This document shows positions 1 through 12,748 of a stretch of 64,000 bases of DNA, in pieces. Under the pieces are notes generated by a model, which searched no databases, had not been told where the DNA came from, and was given only the letters and a program-made list of their open reading frames with translations. Location of the stretch: assembly GCA_013399855.1 (NCBI GenBank), contig VXAY01012530.1:6377881-6441880 (forward strand), in the 5' to 3' direction. Numbering within the stretch: the first letter of the stretch is position 1; every line of letters starts with the position of its first letter. This DNA comes from Oxyruncus cristatus (lineage: Eukaryota; Chordata; Aves; Passeriformes; Cotingidae). Position numbers and translations under genes: made by a program.

Positions 1-241
1 CCAGCTGGACCCCTACAAATCTATGGGGCCTGGTGGGATTCATCCAAGAAGCCTCCAAGAGGTGGCTGATGTCATCGCAAGACCTCCCTCGATGATTTTC
101 GAGTGGTCTTGGGAATCTGGAGAGGTCCCAGCTGACTGGAAGCTGGTGAACGTTGTTCCAATTTTCAAGAAGGGCAGGAAGGAGGAGTTGGACTCAATGA
201 TTCTATGGGTCCCTTCCAACTCAGCATATTCTGGATCTTGT
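1..241 (+). mobile_element. CR1 LINE fragment, internally deleted (reverse transcriptase piece joined to 3' tail)
   Basis: Positions 23-190 translate to a CR1 reverse-transcriptase segment: GGIHPRSLQEVADVIA, then SGEVPADWKLVNVVPIFKKG. At about 190 the sequence jumps to the CR1 3' end (ttggactcaatgattctatg, cccttccaactcagcatatt). In an intact CR1 these two parts are well over a kilobase apart, so an internal deletion has occurred. The element may extend beyond the left edge. It is non-functional. Confidence 0.88.
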
Positions 242-242
242 G

Positions 243-1890
243 CTAAGTGAGTTTACAGAACCTTGAATTATGTGACATGCAGGTTAAGAGAGTTGATAGT
301 AATAACTAAACACCACTTTCTGAACATCTCTGCATACCTTCAAAGAATATTCTAATCCTGTATGTACTTGTATGCTGTCCCATTTTTACTACATAAACAA
401 AGGAGAATCTGATTTCAGGTTTTAAAAGTGGTTTTATAACTACTAAGGGGGGAAAAGAAAAAGAAAAAGGTGGGGTTAATCTTCCTGAGCAGAGCCAATT
501 TGTTATTTCACTAATTTCCATTTTGATAGTCATGTAAGCTGCACTCCTACTGAGTAAATGCCTTGTAGTCCTGTGAAAATAAGAAAGCCTGATTTAAGAA
601 TGTGTGCAACGGCAAGAGGAAGAATGATCCCCTGAGTAAAATACTAGACAAGGACTTCTCATACCTGTGGGATTTCCTCTGTTCTTTTTTTCCTTTATGA
701 TGTCTGCCAGATTACTGTGGCCAAAAAAACCAAGTCTGTATATCTTGGATGCCTAAATTTGTTGCTAGGTATGGGTCTGACTTACTTTTTTGGAAATCAT
801 TTCGTAAACTGTAGCTGCCTGTGGAGTTGGGTTAGCCTGAGTCTAATTGTTTTATTATCTAGGATCTCCTTGTAACCAGTGGGGAGAGGTAAGTACCACC
901 AGGTTTGAGTCAGCCAAGTCTAAGGCAGGTGTGTGAAATGCTGGGACAAGTAAACTTCTGGATCTACTGGTGTGTGTCTTTCATCATCGTAGGAGCTGAA
1001 GCACCTAATTCAGACTAAATATAACTAGTAACTTTGAGTTGCGAAAGTTAAGTGAAATAAATCTCTACCTGGTTTTGTTCTCCTCTGTGGTCCGGACAGT
1101 AGATAAATACTGTGAAATGAAAACTCTAGAAACTACGCAGTGCTCATTTCAGTGACTGAGACTTACTACTGTTTTTGTCTCTCCCACCACTGTAAAGTCT
1201 GAACACCTCTATATCTTAGCTTTAGACATGGACAAATACTCACAGAATATTAAGAAAATAGAGAAAAGGTGATTTCTTGCTGCTGGTTCAGCTTTAACCA
1301 AATTTAATGCATATAATTCAGTATGCCTGATTTTCAAAAACTTAGTTAGAAAACCATTCTCATTTTGGTAGGGGTGTTTGCTTTGTGGGTTTGGTTTTGT
1401 GGTTTTTGGGGTTTTTTTGTCTTAGGTAAGTCTAAGTAGAATATTCTGTAGGGAAATACTGCCTCAGGTTGTATGTTGTTCTCAGAGACCAGGGAATGTT
1501 TTGGGAGGCTGAATCAAAGAAAATCCAGTAATTTTTTTTTTTTCTTCTAAAATTTAACTTTTTTTTTTTTTATAAATATTCTCTGATTAATTTAATTGGC
1601 TTTGAGAAGAGTACTAGAGCATACAAAATTTTTCCTTAATGTTTGCTTGTCGCTTTATTATGACATATATTTATTTTAAGTTTCAGGAATTTTCTTAAAC
1701 TGTCTTCAGGTTTTTTTGCTGCTCTAGAAGCTGGCAGAATAGGTCAATAGTACAAGAGTGAGGTTTTCAGTACATATACTATCTGATGCTTGATTTAAAA
1801 AGACCTTGGTAATTCTGGCCTTAGGGTGTATAAAAAAATTCCCATCACAATTACATTACATTACATCTAAATTGGAACATTTTCCATTGC
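243..1890. other. Unassigned intronic DNA between two CR1 fragments
   Basis: AT-rich sequence with two T-runs (1532-1543 and 1559-1571), a T/G-rich stretch near 1375-1425 and three ttaca units at 1851-1865. No coding frame with recognisable similarity. Confidence 0.6.
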
Positions 1891-2165
1891 TCATAGAATC
1901 CTAGAATGTCTTGGGTTCCAAGTGATCTTAAAGCTCATCTAGTTCTAGCCCCCCTGTAATGGCAGGGTCACCAACTTGATCTGGTTGCTCACACCCCTAT
2001 CCAGCCTGGCTTTGAACATTTCCAGGGACATCCACTTCTCTGGAAAACCTGTTCCAGTGCCTCACCACCCTGACAGTAAAGAATTTCTTCTTAATATCTA
2101 ATCTAAACCTATCCTCTTTCAGTTTAAAGCCATTACCTCTCATCCTATCACTACATGACCTTGTA
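1891..2165 (-). mobile_element. CR1 LINE 3' fragment
   Basis: Read on the minus strand it encodes the end of CR1 ORF2 ([20 protein letters not shown], then [14 protein letters not shown]). The 3' UTR follows and ends at 1891 with the tail motif that appears on the plus strand as tcatagaatcctagaatg. It is 5'-truncated, as most CR1 copies are, and broken by substitutions. Confidence 0.9.
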
Positions 2166-4927
2166 AACTCAAATTTAAGCCATGGCTTTATTTTTCTTTT
2201 GGCTTTTATTTCTGTCTTCTTTGAGAGGGTTGGTTCCAACAAAACTCTGCCACTTTTAAGCCAAGTGATGCTGGCTGTGGTTGTTGATGCTCAGAACATG
2301 ACTGATGGTGCTTAGCACCAAGCAGAATCAGCTCTCCTGCATGTGCTAAATCTCCTCATAGACTATTTAATCTGCAAACAGCGCTGTTATCTTTCAGCAG
2401 GAGTTTTCTCTAGGTTCTATTTCTAAAACCAACTGCAAGACCAGATAAGAAATGATATCAGAGTGAAATAAGAAATGGAAAAAGAAAGAAATGAGAATAA
2501 AAAATGGGATATGTTATAGAAGAGCAGATAAATATTTGAAAGAGTACAGTTATAAAATATTTAAAATTACATTCTTACTCTTCTAAGTCTTACAATCACA
2601 GGAGATCTTTTTTATTTCTGTTATTTTAATATATAAATTAATACATACAGGGGCTTCAAATGAGCTGATGATCTTGCTACTTCAGTCAGTGTTTATCTTG
2701 AGGAGCATGCAAGCTAGACAATTAATCTATCAGCAGAGGTAGTATTTAAAAAATCAATTTGTTCTTAATGTATTTTATTTTGATTTTTTTTTTTTTTTAT
2801 TTAAGGCATCTTTACTTAGGTAGTAAAGAGCTCTCATGCTTTGGCTTTTTTAGAACTGTTGATTGTGAAACCAAATCTGTTGCTTTCCCTTTTCCCAAGT
2901 TCAGTGCTGGAGGCAGAGGGATGTCTAGTGATAGATAGACTGCTGTTCTCATGTCACACTTGTTCACTGCATAGGATTAAAACCACAGAATATTGCATGT
3001 AAATGCTTGTTAAAAGTAATGTGAACTCCTGAATCAAGCTGTGATTCCTCAGCTGATGAGGAGCCTGTTGCAAAAAGGGGCAATGAAAGAGTTATGGAAT
3101 TGAACAGTCTGCTAAGAACGACTTTCCTGACACTGTCCAATCTTGGGGAAAAAATAATTTCTTGGTTCGTTTCCAGCCTTGTTTGTCTGCAGCCCCATCC
3201 TAAGGTTGGGATATAATATGAGCATTATTTACTTTCTTGATGAAAGCTTAATGCTTCAGACTATGAAGAAAAAAATGTAAACTTTGTATTATCTTATCAG
3301 AAAAAATAGTTTGTTGATTGGTTCTCTTTCTTTTTGTTTCTTTATTTGTGAAGTGATTTTTATAAAATTTGTTGGTTTATGTGCAGTGTTGGACACTGCT
3401 TAACTGTTAATGTGAAGTAGCTGTATTTTTGTCTTTTATGTAGTGTGTTTTTTGTTTAAAATATACCATAGTTTTTGCTACCACTTACTTTGCATTGTAA
3501 GCAAAAATCTATTCTTCATAAAACTGCAACCTTGTTAGATATTTTGATAGATGATGCTTTGCATCATGGCAGAAGAGGCTAAGTACCTGACCTGCTGGCC
3601 ATTGTTCTCAGCACTCTTGTCAACACAGTCCCTTATGATGTGAACATTCTGTTCAGAATCCGTCTTCTGATTTAATAATAGAAGAATTTTGTTAATATGT
3701 ATTCTGTTCCCTGAGGAAGCAAACTATGCAATGATTAATAGCCTCAAACATCTATAAATGTTTACTCTGAGTATTTTGCATTGCTTTGCAAACACTAAGT
3801 TCAACAATATTTTCTAACATACTTTGTGTTAAGTATTTTCTACTTATCTTCTGTATTTGAATCCTTCCTGCAATGGTGTTTACATATGGCCAAAATTAAT
3901 CACCTAACATTCTGCATCACCAAACCCCTTTGCATTAGGCTTTGAATACGTCCACACAGAAGATGATGGTGACTGCCCTTTGCATGGGCATGCACAACTT
4001 CAATTTAACCTCATTAGCTCCCTTGCCAGCAGAAGTGCAAGTGTAACAAATTCTTTGTGATCCAAAAATGCATTGATCCCAGGTACACCTCTGGAGCTAC
4101 CTTGTCTTTGGTAACCTGTCTGGCTTAGATTAAAGTTGTCATGTTCCACGACTGTAGACAAAAATCTTCATGCTCGGAATTTATTTTCTGGGCAGACATT
4201 TTGCCTATGTCAGCCAACGTGCACCATTAACCCATACATAGGAAAAGTCATTCGGATGTTGATATTTTCCTAGCATTATTATTATTACTACTTCTTATTT
4301 TACAAAAAAAATCCTTTGTGGTGATTTTAATACACCTGGCTCAAAAGCAATTTTGGGCATCATATAGGCTTTCATAGTTTAATACCGTTTATCTAATAGT
4401 GTGAAAGTATTCAAATCAGTGCCAGAAACACAATTTCTAGTCTTTTTGAGGATAGACTTAGAAATTAAGAATTTTATATAGAATCTTGTACAAAATACTT
4501 TTGAACTGATGTGTAAGTGAAAACAGAGGTTACTGCCAGGCATCAAAGCGGTGATTCTAGACTTTAAATTTAAATTTAGTAAAATTTGGACCTTAAAAAT
4601 GTGGCTGGTTTTAGAATCTTTTCAATCAAAATTTTTTCAAACGCTCTGGACTGTGCTATTACTTGAAACATCTCAAAGTAATATTCCTGAAAACAGATTT
4701 TTTTTTATAGGACCCAAACTGAAAGAAACATAGCTTGAGAGAAAAGGAACAAGGATGGCACATCTATGTAAACATCACCTTTGTATTATAAAAATACTGT
4801 ATCCATGTTGAGATGTATGTGGCAGACAATCCATTTGGATGTTTGTTAACCTTAGCAGCATGTAGGACTGCTTAAACAGCATAAATTAACAGCTCAGAAA
4901 CTTTCTCTTGCATTACACTACAAATTT

Positions 4928-4956
4928 GTTTGGTTTTTTTTGTTTTGTTTTGTTCA
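4928..4956 (+). repeat. (TTTTG)n low-complexity tract
   Basis: A run of T with regularly spaced G ending ttttgttttgttttgttc. A similar tract occurs at about 6176-6200. Confidence 0.7.
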
Positions 4957-7183
4957 TTTTTAAGTATCAAGCACATAGGTTTTATTCTTGTCTTTGTGTG
5001 ACTGGGAAGTAAAATGTGTGGCTCCAAAACAGGGAACTAGATACACTAGAAGTTTAATACTTGGGTCCTGCATATGCCATGAAGCTCAGACATTTAGGTG
5101 TTCAAAGTGGTGGATCAGGGATCTAGGAAGAGGCTTGGCAATGTTCATCATTTTAGTTAATCTTATGTAGTTAGAAATGCAGTAAAAAATTTACAATTTA
5201 CAAATAATTTTAAAGTGATGCTTATGGGGAAAAAAAAAGCTAACTTCACAAAAGACCCTTGACCTACTGACCATTACTGCTGAAGGGTTATGGTGGATAG
5301 TTCTATGAAAGATTCAGTTCCATCTACAGGAGTGGTCTTGTAGAATTAGAAATGTAGGGCATATTAGGAAAATAATAGAAAACTAAACATGGCAGCATCA
5401 CTGGGCGATTGCAACATTTCCCAAGGCAGTTGTGCATTGAGAACTGTGTGCTGTCGTGCTCTCTTTCTTCCAGAAACAGTGCAGTACAGCTGGGAACTGT
5501 TCAGAGCAAGGCACCAAGGATAATTCAAGGTTATTAAGCTTCTTAATTTATTTTCATTTCCTAATGTTATCATAGTGTCTACAATAGGATAATAGATCAA
5601 AATGGACTATGTTAAAGCTAGGAAGGAGGTTATTTTTTAAGTGGTGCTGTGACACATTAATTTTATGATAGGAATCCTTCTTCACTTGTTGTCTAGATAA
5701 AGCTGACAATAAACAACTTCTGCAGTAGCTTCTCAAATGAAGTATTTGCAATTTCAGGTACTGTGCATCAATTGCTTTACCCTAAACATGTTATCACATC
5801 CCTATCCTGATCACATGTTTCTTTTCATCTTTTTTGGAAAGAAAGATACATTCCTCTCTTTTTTTATCTGTGCGAAGGAGGTCTCTAAGAATTTTGCATA
5901 TTTCACCAATAAATCTTCGTTTTATTAACTGGTCTTACAAAAAGTGTTTCGTATGAGATTGTGAGTGAGCTTTCTCTCAGTTAGAGAGAGGGATGTTTCA
6001 GCTGGGTGCTGGTACTGGTGTGTGCTTTTAATAAGCCTAGTTTTACTTTTAGCTGTAAATTTGCTGTGAAAAGAGCAAGTATCCAAAGAGCACATTGTTA
6101 GCAGAACACCTCAGGGGCAGGGAAGATATGATTTTCTACTTAATAGAAGTACCAGCAGGCAGAATGCTCAATCTCTTTGTTTTGTTTTGTTTGTTTTTTC
6201 TACTCCTATAGTTTTTTCATCAGAGGTAAGAAATACAATAAGCAATTACTAACAAACACTACTTTAATTGTTTATTTTAATGTTCCGAAATAGATATTCA
6301 GGCATATAATACTTTTATCCCCAAGAAATTTAAAAATTTGAATGAACATGTGTTATAGTGGAGGTTGCAAAATGCTTTTTTTTTAAACTCTGGCTTACAT
6401 TCTTGTAACGACAAACCATAAAATTATAATAAGCTGCTATGGTCCTGTGCACAAGCACTTTCTGAACATTTGTTTTGCCTAGAGCCAAGTCCCAGCACAA
6501 AAGAAAAGAAAAAGCAGCAACAAAAACCACTTTTAAGTATACTATGTTTTAGGTAGAAGCTTTTTAGAAAGGTATCTGGGTAAATCACTGGACATCATTG
6601 GCCAGTTGAAACATGGACCACCTGAAACATAAGTTTGCTGAAGTGCAAAATAAGATTCTGACAGAAATATTCTAATCTTCACTGTAGGTATTTTATTTCA
6701 GTTCATTCAGTGAGGTCTATTCAGTGATATTTTTTTTTGCCTAAAAATTAAGAAATAGTCTGAAATTGCAAAAGCCTGAAAGTTGGTCATATTTTTAATT
6801 TTCAGCCTATGGTTAAAATACAAGAGAAGTACTGCTTACTAGTTCTAAAATTTTAAAAACTGGGCTAACCAAAGTTGATTTATTTAAATTACAAAATAAA
6901 GATAGTACATCTTTATACATCCTTTGTATTTGAAATAATTTTATTTATTTAATACCTTAAATTTAGTGAGAATCATTCCACCTAGCATTAGTTGTTGAAT
7001 TCCAAGCAAAAAGTTTGTCTTCCCATTTTAGTCAGAGGGAGAAGATAGCCATTACAGAAAGCAAATCACCTCATCATTAAAAAGAGAAATCACATGCTGA
7101 AGTTGTCTCTTATCTCCACTGAGTGCAAATAGACCCTACATTGGCTGTCGAGACTGGGTGCTTAACTTTATATGGGTGAAGTT

Positions 7184-7212
7184 AAATATTAAACTAAATT
7201 AGTTTAATATTT
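7184..7212. repeat. Perfect AT-rich inverted repeat (14-bp arms, 1-nt centre)
   Basis: The left arm aaatattaaactaa (7184-7197) is the exact reverse complement of the right arm ttagtttaatattt (7199-7212), with a single a at 7198. Such a near-palindrome can extrude as a cruciform. No flanking duplication marks it as a transposon. Confidence 0.85.
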
Positions 7213-8014
7213 TCTTTTCTGATTAGCTTAAACTGAAATACAATCTTCTGTGTGTCTGCATAGATCCAAATAAAGAATAACCATTACCTTGTTAGTAAGA
7301 AATACTCCATTCACTATTTTCATACTTAATAAAAAGTAAAAATTAGGATTTGAATAAATTTTACGAAGTGACACAGTTATGTTGGACACTGTTTATGAGT
7401 ATATTTGGTCTAATGTTCCCTGGTTGCAGTAAGAGAGGAAAAAATTATACCAGCCATAAAGACTCATATTTTCTTTAAAGAAAAAACCCTACAAAATGGA
7501 AAACAAGATTAAACTTGAAGATTTAAGTGAAGCTCTTCTGCTGACTCATTTAACTCCTGATTAAATTTGGTGATTCCAATCATTTTGATTTAGTTCTGTG
7601 CACTCTTACGTACAGTGAATTGTCCCATTAATTTTAATGAGTCTATTTTATGTGCAAAACAAAGCACCTGCTCATGTCTTTGCAGAGAGTAAACCTTGCA
7701 GCATAAGGTTTCTACTTTAATTGTTAGCTAGTCTTGGGTTTACTATTCATTTATAGTATCATATTTTCTTTAAAGAGGTAGCACATATATTAACCCTTCA
7801 TCTACAAGTTTTATGTCAGTAGTGGGATTGTTGAAGTCTTTTTTTCTCTGAGTGACTGAAGTGAGTCACAGAAATATTTTGCTTGGTTCCTTCAAAAGCT
7901 GGCCTATGAACTAGGCAGAGCTTAAGGAAAGATGAAAGTAAAGAAGTAGAGTATCTTTGCTTTTATAAACCACTTCTTTGACTTCTAAGCCTGTTAACAG
8001 GGAGAGATTTTATC

Positions 8015-8019
8015 TATTT

Positions 8020-8044
<25 letters not shown>
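8015..8044 (+). repeat. (TTTA)n microsatellite
   Basis: About 7.5 copies of a tetranucleotide TATT/TTTA unit without interruption. It is a likely polymorphic locus. Confidence 0.9.
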
Positions 8045-8050
<6 letters not shown>

Positions 8051-9601
8051 ACATCTATCATTTCAGGACCAAAAGTGCCAGTACAAAATGGCTGTGGAAA
8101 TTTAAGTTTATGCTAGGACTGGAAGCCAGATTAATTGACAGGTTATTTGTATTCTCTTTCTGATTCAAATAAATTCAGTAATGTAGTGCATTTTGTAAGA
8201 TTTACTACTGGAAAAGGTCAAAGGACTAAATCGATGACAGCTGACAGAATTGTACATATTGTCAATATGCTTGCTAGTAGTCCTAGCAAACCTGCTGAAC
8301 TTGGAAGTAAAAATTAATCTACTGATAATGTCGAGTCTTTAAAGAAACATTCAACAAATGCACTCACTTGTGGCATTGTCCTGAAATATTTAAATCTAGC
8401 CTTTTCATGCTGGCAGTTTATTATTCCTCTGAAAGTAGCAGCTATGCAAGTGTAGAAGAGAGAAAAGATCACTTTATCAGAGGTCCAGGCATCTGGTAGG
8501 CAAACGTGCAACAGTATTCCCAAAACCTCATGTTCAAAAAGTAGGTCAGGAGATGAAAAATAAGAATTCAGAAGAGCCGACATGATTTACTGTATAAGTA
8601 AAAAGTAAATTAAAAGCATCAGCTAAGTTTTGGGTCTATAGGCTTCCATTATTAGGCTTAGAAAGGCTGCAGGATGTGTGTACTGAGTACGTCAGCATGA
8701 CTTTATCAGGAAAAAGCAAAAGCACCTTTATCTCTTAAATTGATGCAGAAGGGATGTTTTTTACTAAAGACAAATAGGACTTCACAAACTTGCTGATATC
8801 ATGGTGTGGCACCTGGCATTCTAAAGGTTAGAAAAAGTAGCTTGAGCTGTCAGGACTTGGAAGAAGATTAATTTTTAATGTAATAGAGATTTGCTTTGCT
8901 TTGATTTGATTTCTGAAACTGTCATTTTTTTATCATGCACCATGAGCAACCATTCTGAAAACAGATCTAACACAAGTTGATAATGTTTAGTTTTCAGTCC
9001 ACCCATGTGAATGAATAGGTCTTACTCAGTTCTTTATTCCAAAGGCAGCAGCAGCAGCTGGTGTGAGAACCTATATTTTTGGCACCCAGCTCTGGTTTGT
9101 GTTTGCTGCAGGAAGAAGTTATTCCCCTGCCTTGCTCTACCTTGGAAAGTTCAGGTTATGCAGCAGTGCTCTGCCCTTCTCATTTTTACTTAGTAACAGC
9201 ACTTCAAATGATTGAAAGAGAAGAGGGGAGGGAAATATTCTTCTTATTTATTTTCATGTAAATCCCTCCAATGCTCAGTAAAACCAGTATGATGTTTAGA
9301 GAACATGTTGAAGTGTGGAAATATCTTTAATCATTAGTGTTGTGGGATAGACTACAGCGCATCCTACAACAGCACTCCTGCACATGAGGAGCAACGTCAC
9401 CGCTCCGATGTGTTAATAATGGTTGTGATTTCACTGGACATTTCTGTTCACCTTTATGCCTACCTTGCAACCTTCTAAGCCTTGTTAGAGAACATAAGAA
9501 TTTCCTGCTAGTTAATCTCCAGCAGTTGTAATCTGAGTACAGGTATGTATTTGTGTACGTGCCTTTGAAATGCAAATCTATTCCATGGTTTTTAGAGTCC
9601 A

Positions 9602-9703
9602 GACGTTATTTTATGTGACCACCATTTAATCACTATCATGCTTGAGCCTCAGTGAAGTTGGCAGCATTACAGATGTTATTCTATGTGACCTGAATTTAAT
9701 CAC
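9602..9703 (+). repeat. Diverged ~70-bp tandem duplication
   Basis: agacgttattttatgtgacc...atttaatcac (from 9601) recurs as agatgttattctatgtgacc...atttaatcac (from 9671). The copies are offset by 70 bases with several substitutions, so this is an older duplication. Confidence 0.65.
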
Positions 9704-9944
9704 AGATGATCTGTGAGTCTTGTTAAACATCGTAGGATCACAGAGATTCTGTTTTAACGTCCTCTGACATAGTAACAAGAAACCTTTTGCCAGCGAGACG
9801 TAGACTTACATTTCCTCATTTCCTTCATTTAAGTAAATTAATTTATCCTAGAAATATCAAGGAAAGGATTCCCTGTACAACTCCTCCTATTTCAAAAATC
9901 AGTATGAAAACATTTTACTTTTGGAGCTGATCTAGATGCAAACA

Positions 9945-10030
9945 TTCTCTCTTCCTGCCTCTCTACTTCTCCCTTTTCGTCTCCCTCCCACCCTCTCTCT
10001 CTCTTCCCTTCTCCCTTTCTCATCTTGTTC
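9945..10030 (+). repeat. Pyrimidine-rich (CT) tract
   Basis: An almost pure C/T strand with a core of alternating ctctctctct around 9994-10004. It is a polypurine/polypyrimidine block capable of triplex (H-DNA) structure. The open frames read through it on both strands are compositional artefacts. Confidence 0.75.
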
Positions 10031-11060
10031 CCTTCTACATGACTTAAATCTAAAAAAAATATGTTATATAAAATATTTTTTACCAAACTCTCCAGAAAAT
10101 ACAGAAGTATTTTTAATAATTTATTTTTCTTGTTATATTTTGCTGATTATTTTGCAGAAATTTATTTTAACCAGGTATTTATTTTAGTTCATGACGGCAG
10201 AAAAAAACAGGGTTTTCTCTAAAACAAGCCTTGTCTCCCACCCATACTTAAATGACCTGAGGATTACAATCGAAGGTCATTGTATTTATGTATTACACCG
10301 TACTGCTGAAGCTGTCATTGACAGCAAGATTCACTGAGTTTTTTTACAATTCTCTGTCACAAGTCAAGTTCAATGTTATATTTATAATTATCGTGCTCCA
10401 AAGGTTTACGCCAAGGCTACAATAGTCATTTAATAAGTTCAGCAAATCCTAGGGCTATGCTTACACTTGAGGAGAAGTGTGAATTCTTGGTGGTATGGAG
10501 GAGGACCTTTCACATGTAAGTAGCTAATGTAACTGTGATGAGTAGCTGTCAGTGACAAATTTTGATAAAGTTAGCCTCTCTTCTTAGTTCTTTTCAAGAA
10601 AAGCTTGCTGCCTTCTGAAAACCAAATGTTTTTAGAGTGATGTGGATCAACAATATGTACTGCAAAATCAGGAAGCGTTGCTTATCTGTATTTGATCGGA
10701 GAAATTGTATAACATTTAATAAGATCTGTGCCATGGTTTATACTCTTTGTAAAATGAAATTGGGATACTTAAGATTTCCATTCTAAGTATGCAATGGATT
10801 AATATTGTATCAACCATATATTGCAAATGTTTTAACTTCACTGGTCTGCATTTTTTTAGCACAGAGAAATCAAGCTTGAATTTTTGAGTATATTCCACAT
10901 TCATGCACTGTTACACATTTTTAAGTCTTATCAGGAGAAAAAAGAATTTGTTTTTAAGGGCATAATGACGAACACATCTTTGATCTTTGGTCATGGAGTG
11001 GTCCTGACAGTAATGGTTTCTTTTTCCCCACACGCATTTTTTACACTGTTGGGGCTGGGC

Positions 11061-11075
11061 GGGGGGGGGGGGGGG
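11061..11075 (+). repeat. (G)15 homopolymer
   Basis: Fifteen consecutive G, preceded by ggggctgggc at 11051-11060. Together they can form a G-quadruplex and are prone to length errors in sequencing. Confidence 0.9.
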
Positions 11076-12214
11076 AAATAGATAGAGGCATGTTTCTGGG
11101 ACCTTCTGTAATAATTAATGTTATTTATTCTTTTCAATATTTTTCTTCTTGTTCATTACTTGACTTTACATATTTTACAGCTAATAAAAGCTTGCTAAAA
11201 CTTTACCTAGGGTGTGCACAGAGTATATTCTCATGTAGAGTGTTGTTGAGAGTGGGAGTGTTCATCACCTCTCTACAGCTTGAGGTACTTTGCAGTGGGT
11301 GTGCACCTGTGTGTGCACATGAGTGTGTCTGCTGTATTACTAATATCTGAGAAATAAGGATTACAATGGCCCTTCCTAAAATGAGAACAAGTTTCAAAAT
11401 TAGAAGAGATCTTTTAAGACAATTTCTTGCCTTTATTAAGATATAAACTGCTTCAGAGTTGATAAGAGCTTGGAGATTAAGTTGCTTAATCCTGTGCAAG
11501 TTTTTTTTTTTTTCACATTGATCCATTGCCTCATTTAGTCTTAACTGCCTCATAATTGTCACACCTTACACCTGTACTGTCCTTCAGCAGGGGCATTTTA
11601 TTCCAGCTGGACACAAAAAAATCTTTCTTCTGCTTGTGAAAAAGTTACAGAAGAAGAAAGACCAGTAATTCTTTTTTTTTGCTTCTTGTTTTTTTTCCAC
11701 CAGGAACACTCAGGTTTAAGTTCCAAAAAAAGTTTCCAGTGTGGTTTGTTGAAGCCATCAGAAGGACCCCATGCCAAGAAGCACTTTTGTTCCATAGTGT
11801 GTTAAATTAAGCAGAGGTCTACAAACACTAAAAAAAATAGTGAAAAGAGGAAATAGGTGACAAGGAGCAAAAGAAAAGAAACAGAAAATAAAGAATAGTC
11901 TGCAAAAGAGGGAGGAAGGTGGATGAAAAGAAAACATGACAGGGGTTATGCCAAATAAATGGCAGAGATTGGCATCCGTCTATCCATCTGCCGTGGTCAG
12001 AGGCTTCACTGGATGATGAGACCAGTTAGGTGTTTATATCTGAGGATGAATGAATTCAAACCACAGCCATACCAAGTCCTTATCTGAGAGAGGAAGGGAA
12101 CCTTTTTGCATATCTGTATTTCCATGATTCAATCATATGTAGGTACATATGTCCTGGATCTGCAGTTTGATGCCAGCAACAAAGAGTCATTATTTTTAAT
12201 GATGCTGTTTATTA

Positions 12215-12228
12215 AATTAAATTTAATT
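12215..12228. repeat. 14-bp AT palindrome
   Basis: aattaaatttaatt is a perfect palindrome inside an AT-only stretch. It probably reflects base composition. Confidence 0.6.
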
Positions 12229-12601
12229 AAAATTATCAAAAAGAAAAATTCATAAATGGGTTATATTTGTATGTAGCAAGTGAGCAATGGAATAATCAGC
12301 ATAGACATGTGCACTCTCAGTGAGTGAAACAACAGAAGGACAGTGAGATCAAACCTGTCAAGAATACAAAATAAGTGTTCCTATCTTAATTTTATATTAA
12401 AATAGGGACTTTACTTTTGATACGTTCTTCTGCTCTTACATTTGATACACTGTCATTGGTCTCAGCTGCAGTCTCAGAGAAGAGAGTGTTCACCTTTAGT
12501 TTAAGCAAAGTGAATTAAATAAAAGAAATATCTTGTTTTTTTTCCTATTGTAGTATCATTGCTATTTAGTATTACTTTATCTGCTTGATGTTATTTGGCA
12601 G

Positions 12602-12748
12602 GACCAGTTGGAGCTGCAGACAAAGCTGTTAGGAAGAAAGCAGGAAAGCACAGAACAGTTTCAAATGTGAAATATCTCCAAGAGACAAGTGAGGCCCTAT
12701 TAGAGTAGAGGGATTGCCGATAACGGGGAAATGTTAACCTCCATCCAG
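12602..12748 (+). other. Exon-like segment (cryptic or non-coding exon candidate)
   Basis: The segment is bounded by ttatttggcag (AG at 12600-12601) and by ccag followed by gtgagc (GT at 12749-12750), both good splice consensus. A second, stronger acceptor (ttttttttcctattgtag, ending 12553) would give a 195-bp version. Entered in phase 1, as from PLXDC2 exon 1, the frame reads about 35 codons and then stops at TAG, so inclusion would truncate the protein. No protein family is recognised. Confidence 0.2.

Larger units (their letters stand above)
2166..12552. other. Unassigned AT-rich intronic DNA
   Basis: Holds the palindrome at 7184-7212, the TTTA microsatellite, the 70-bp duplication at 9602, the pyrimidine tract at 9945 and the G15 run at 11061. 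The longest frame here (119 codons, minus, 11203-11562) contains a homopolymer-encoded KKK and no known motif. No gene recognised. Confidence 0.6.

Noticed and set aside
11203..11562. 119-codon open frame on the minus strand
   Set aside because: It reads through a T-run (giving KKK), has no recognisable domain, no splice context and AT-driven composition. Treated as chance.
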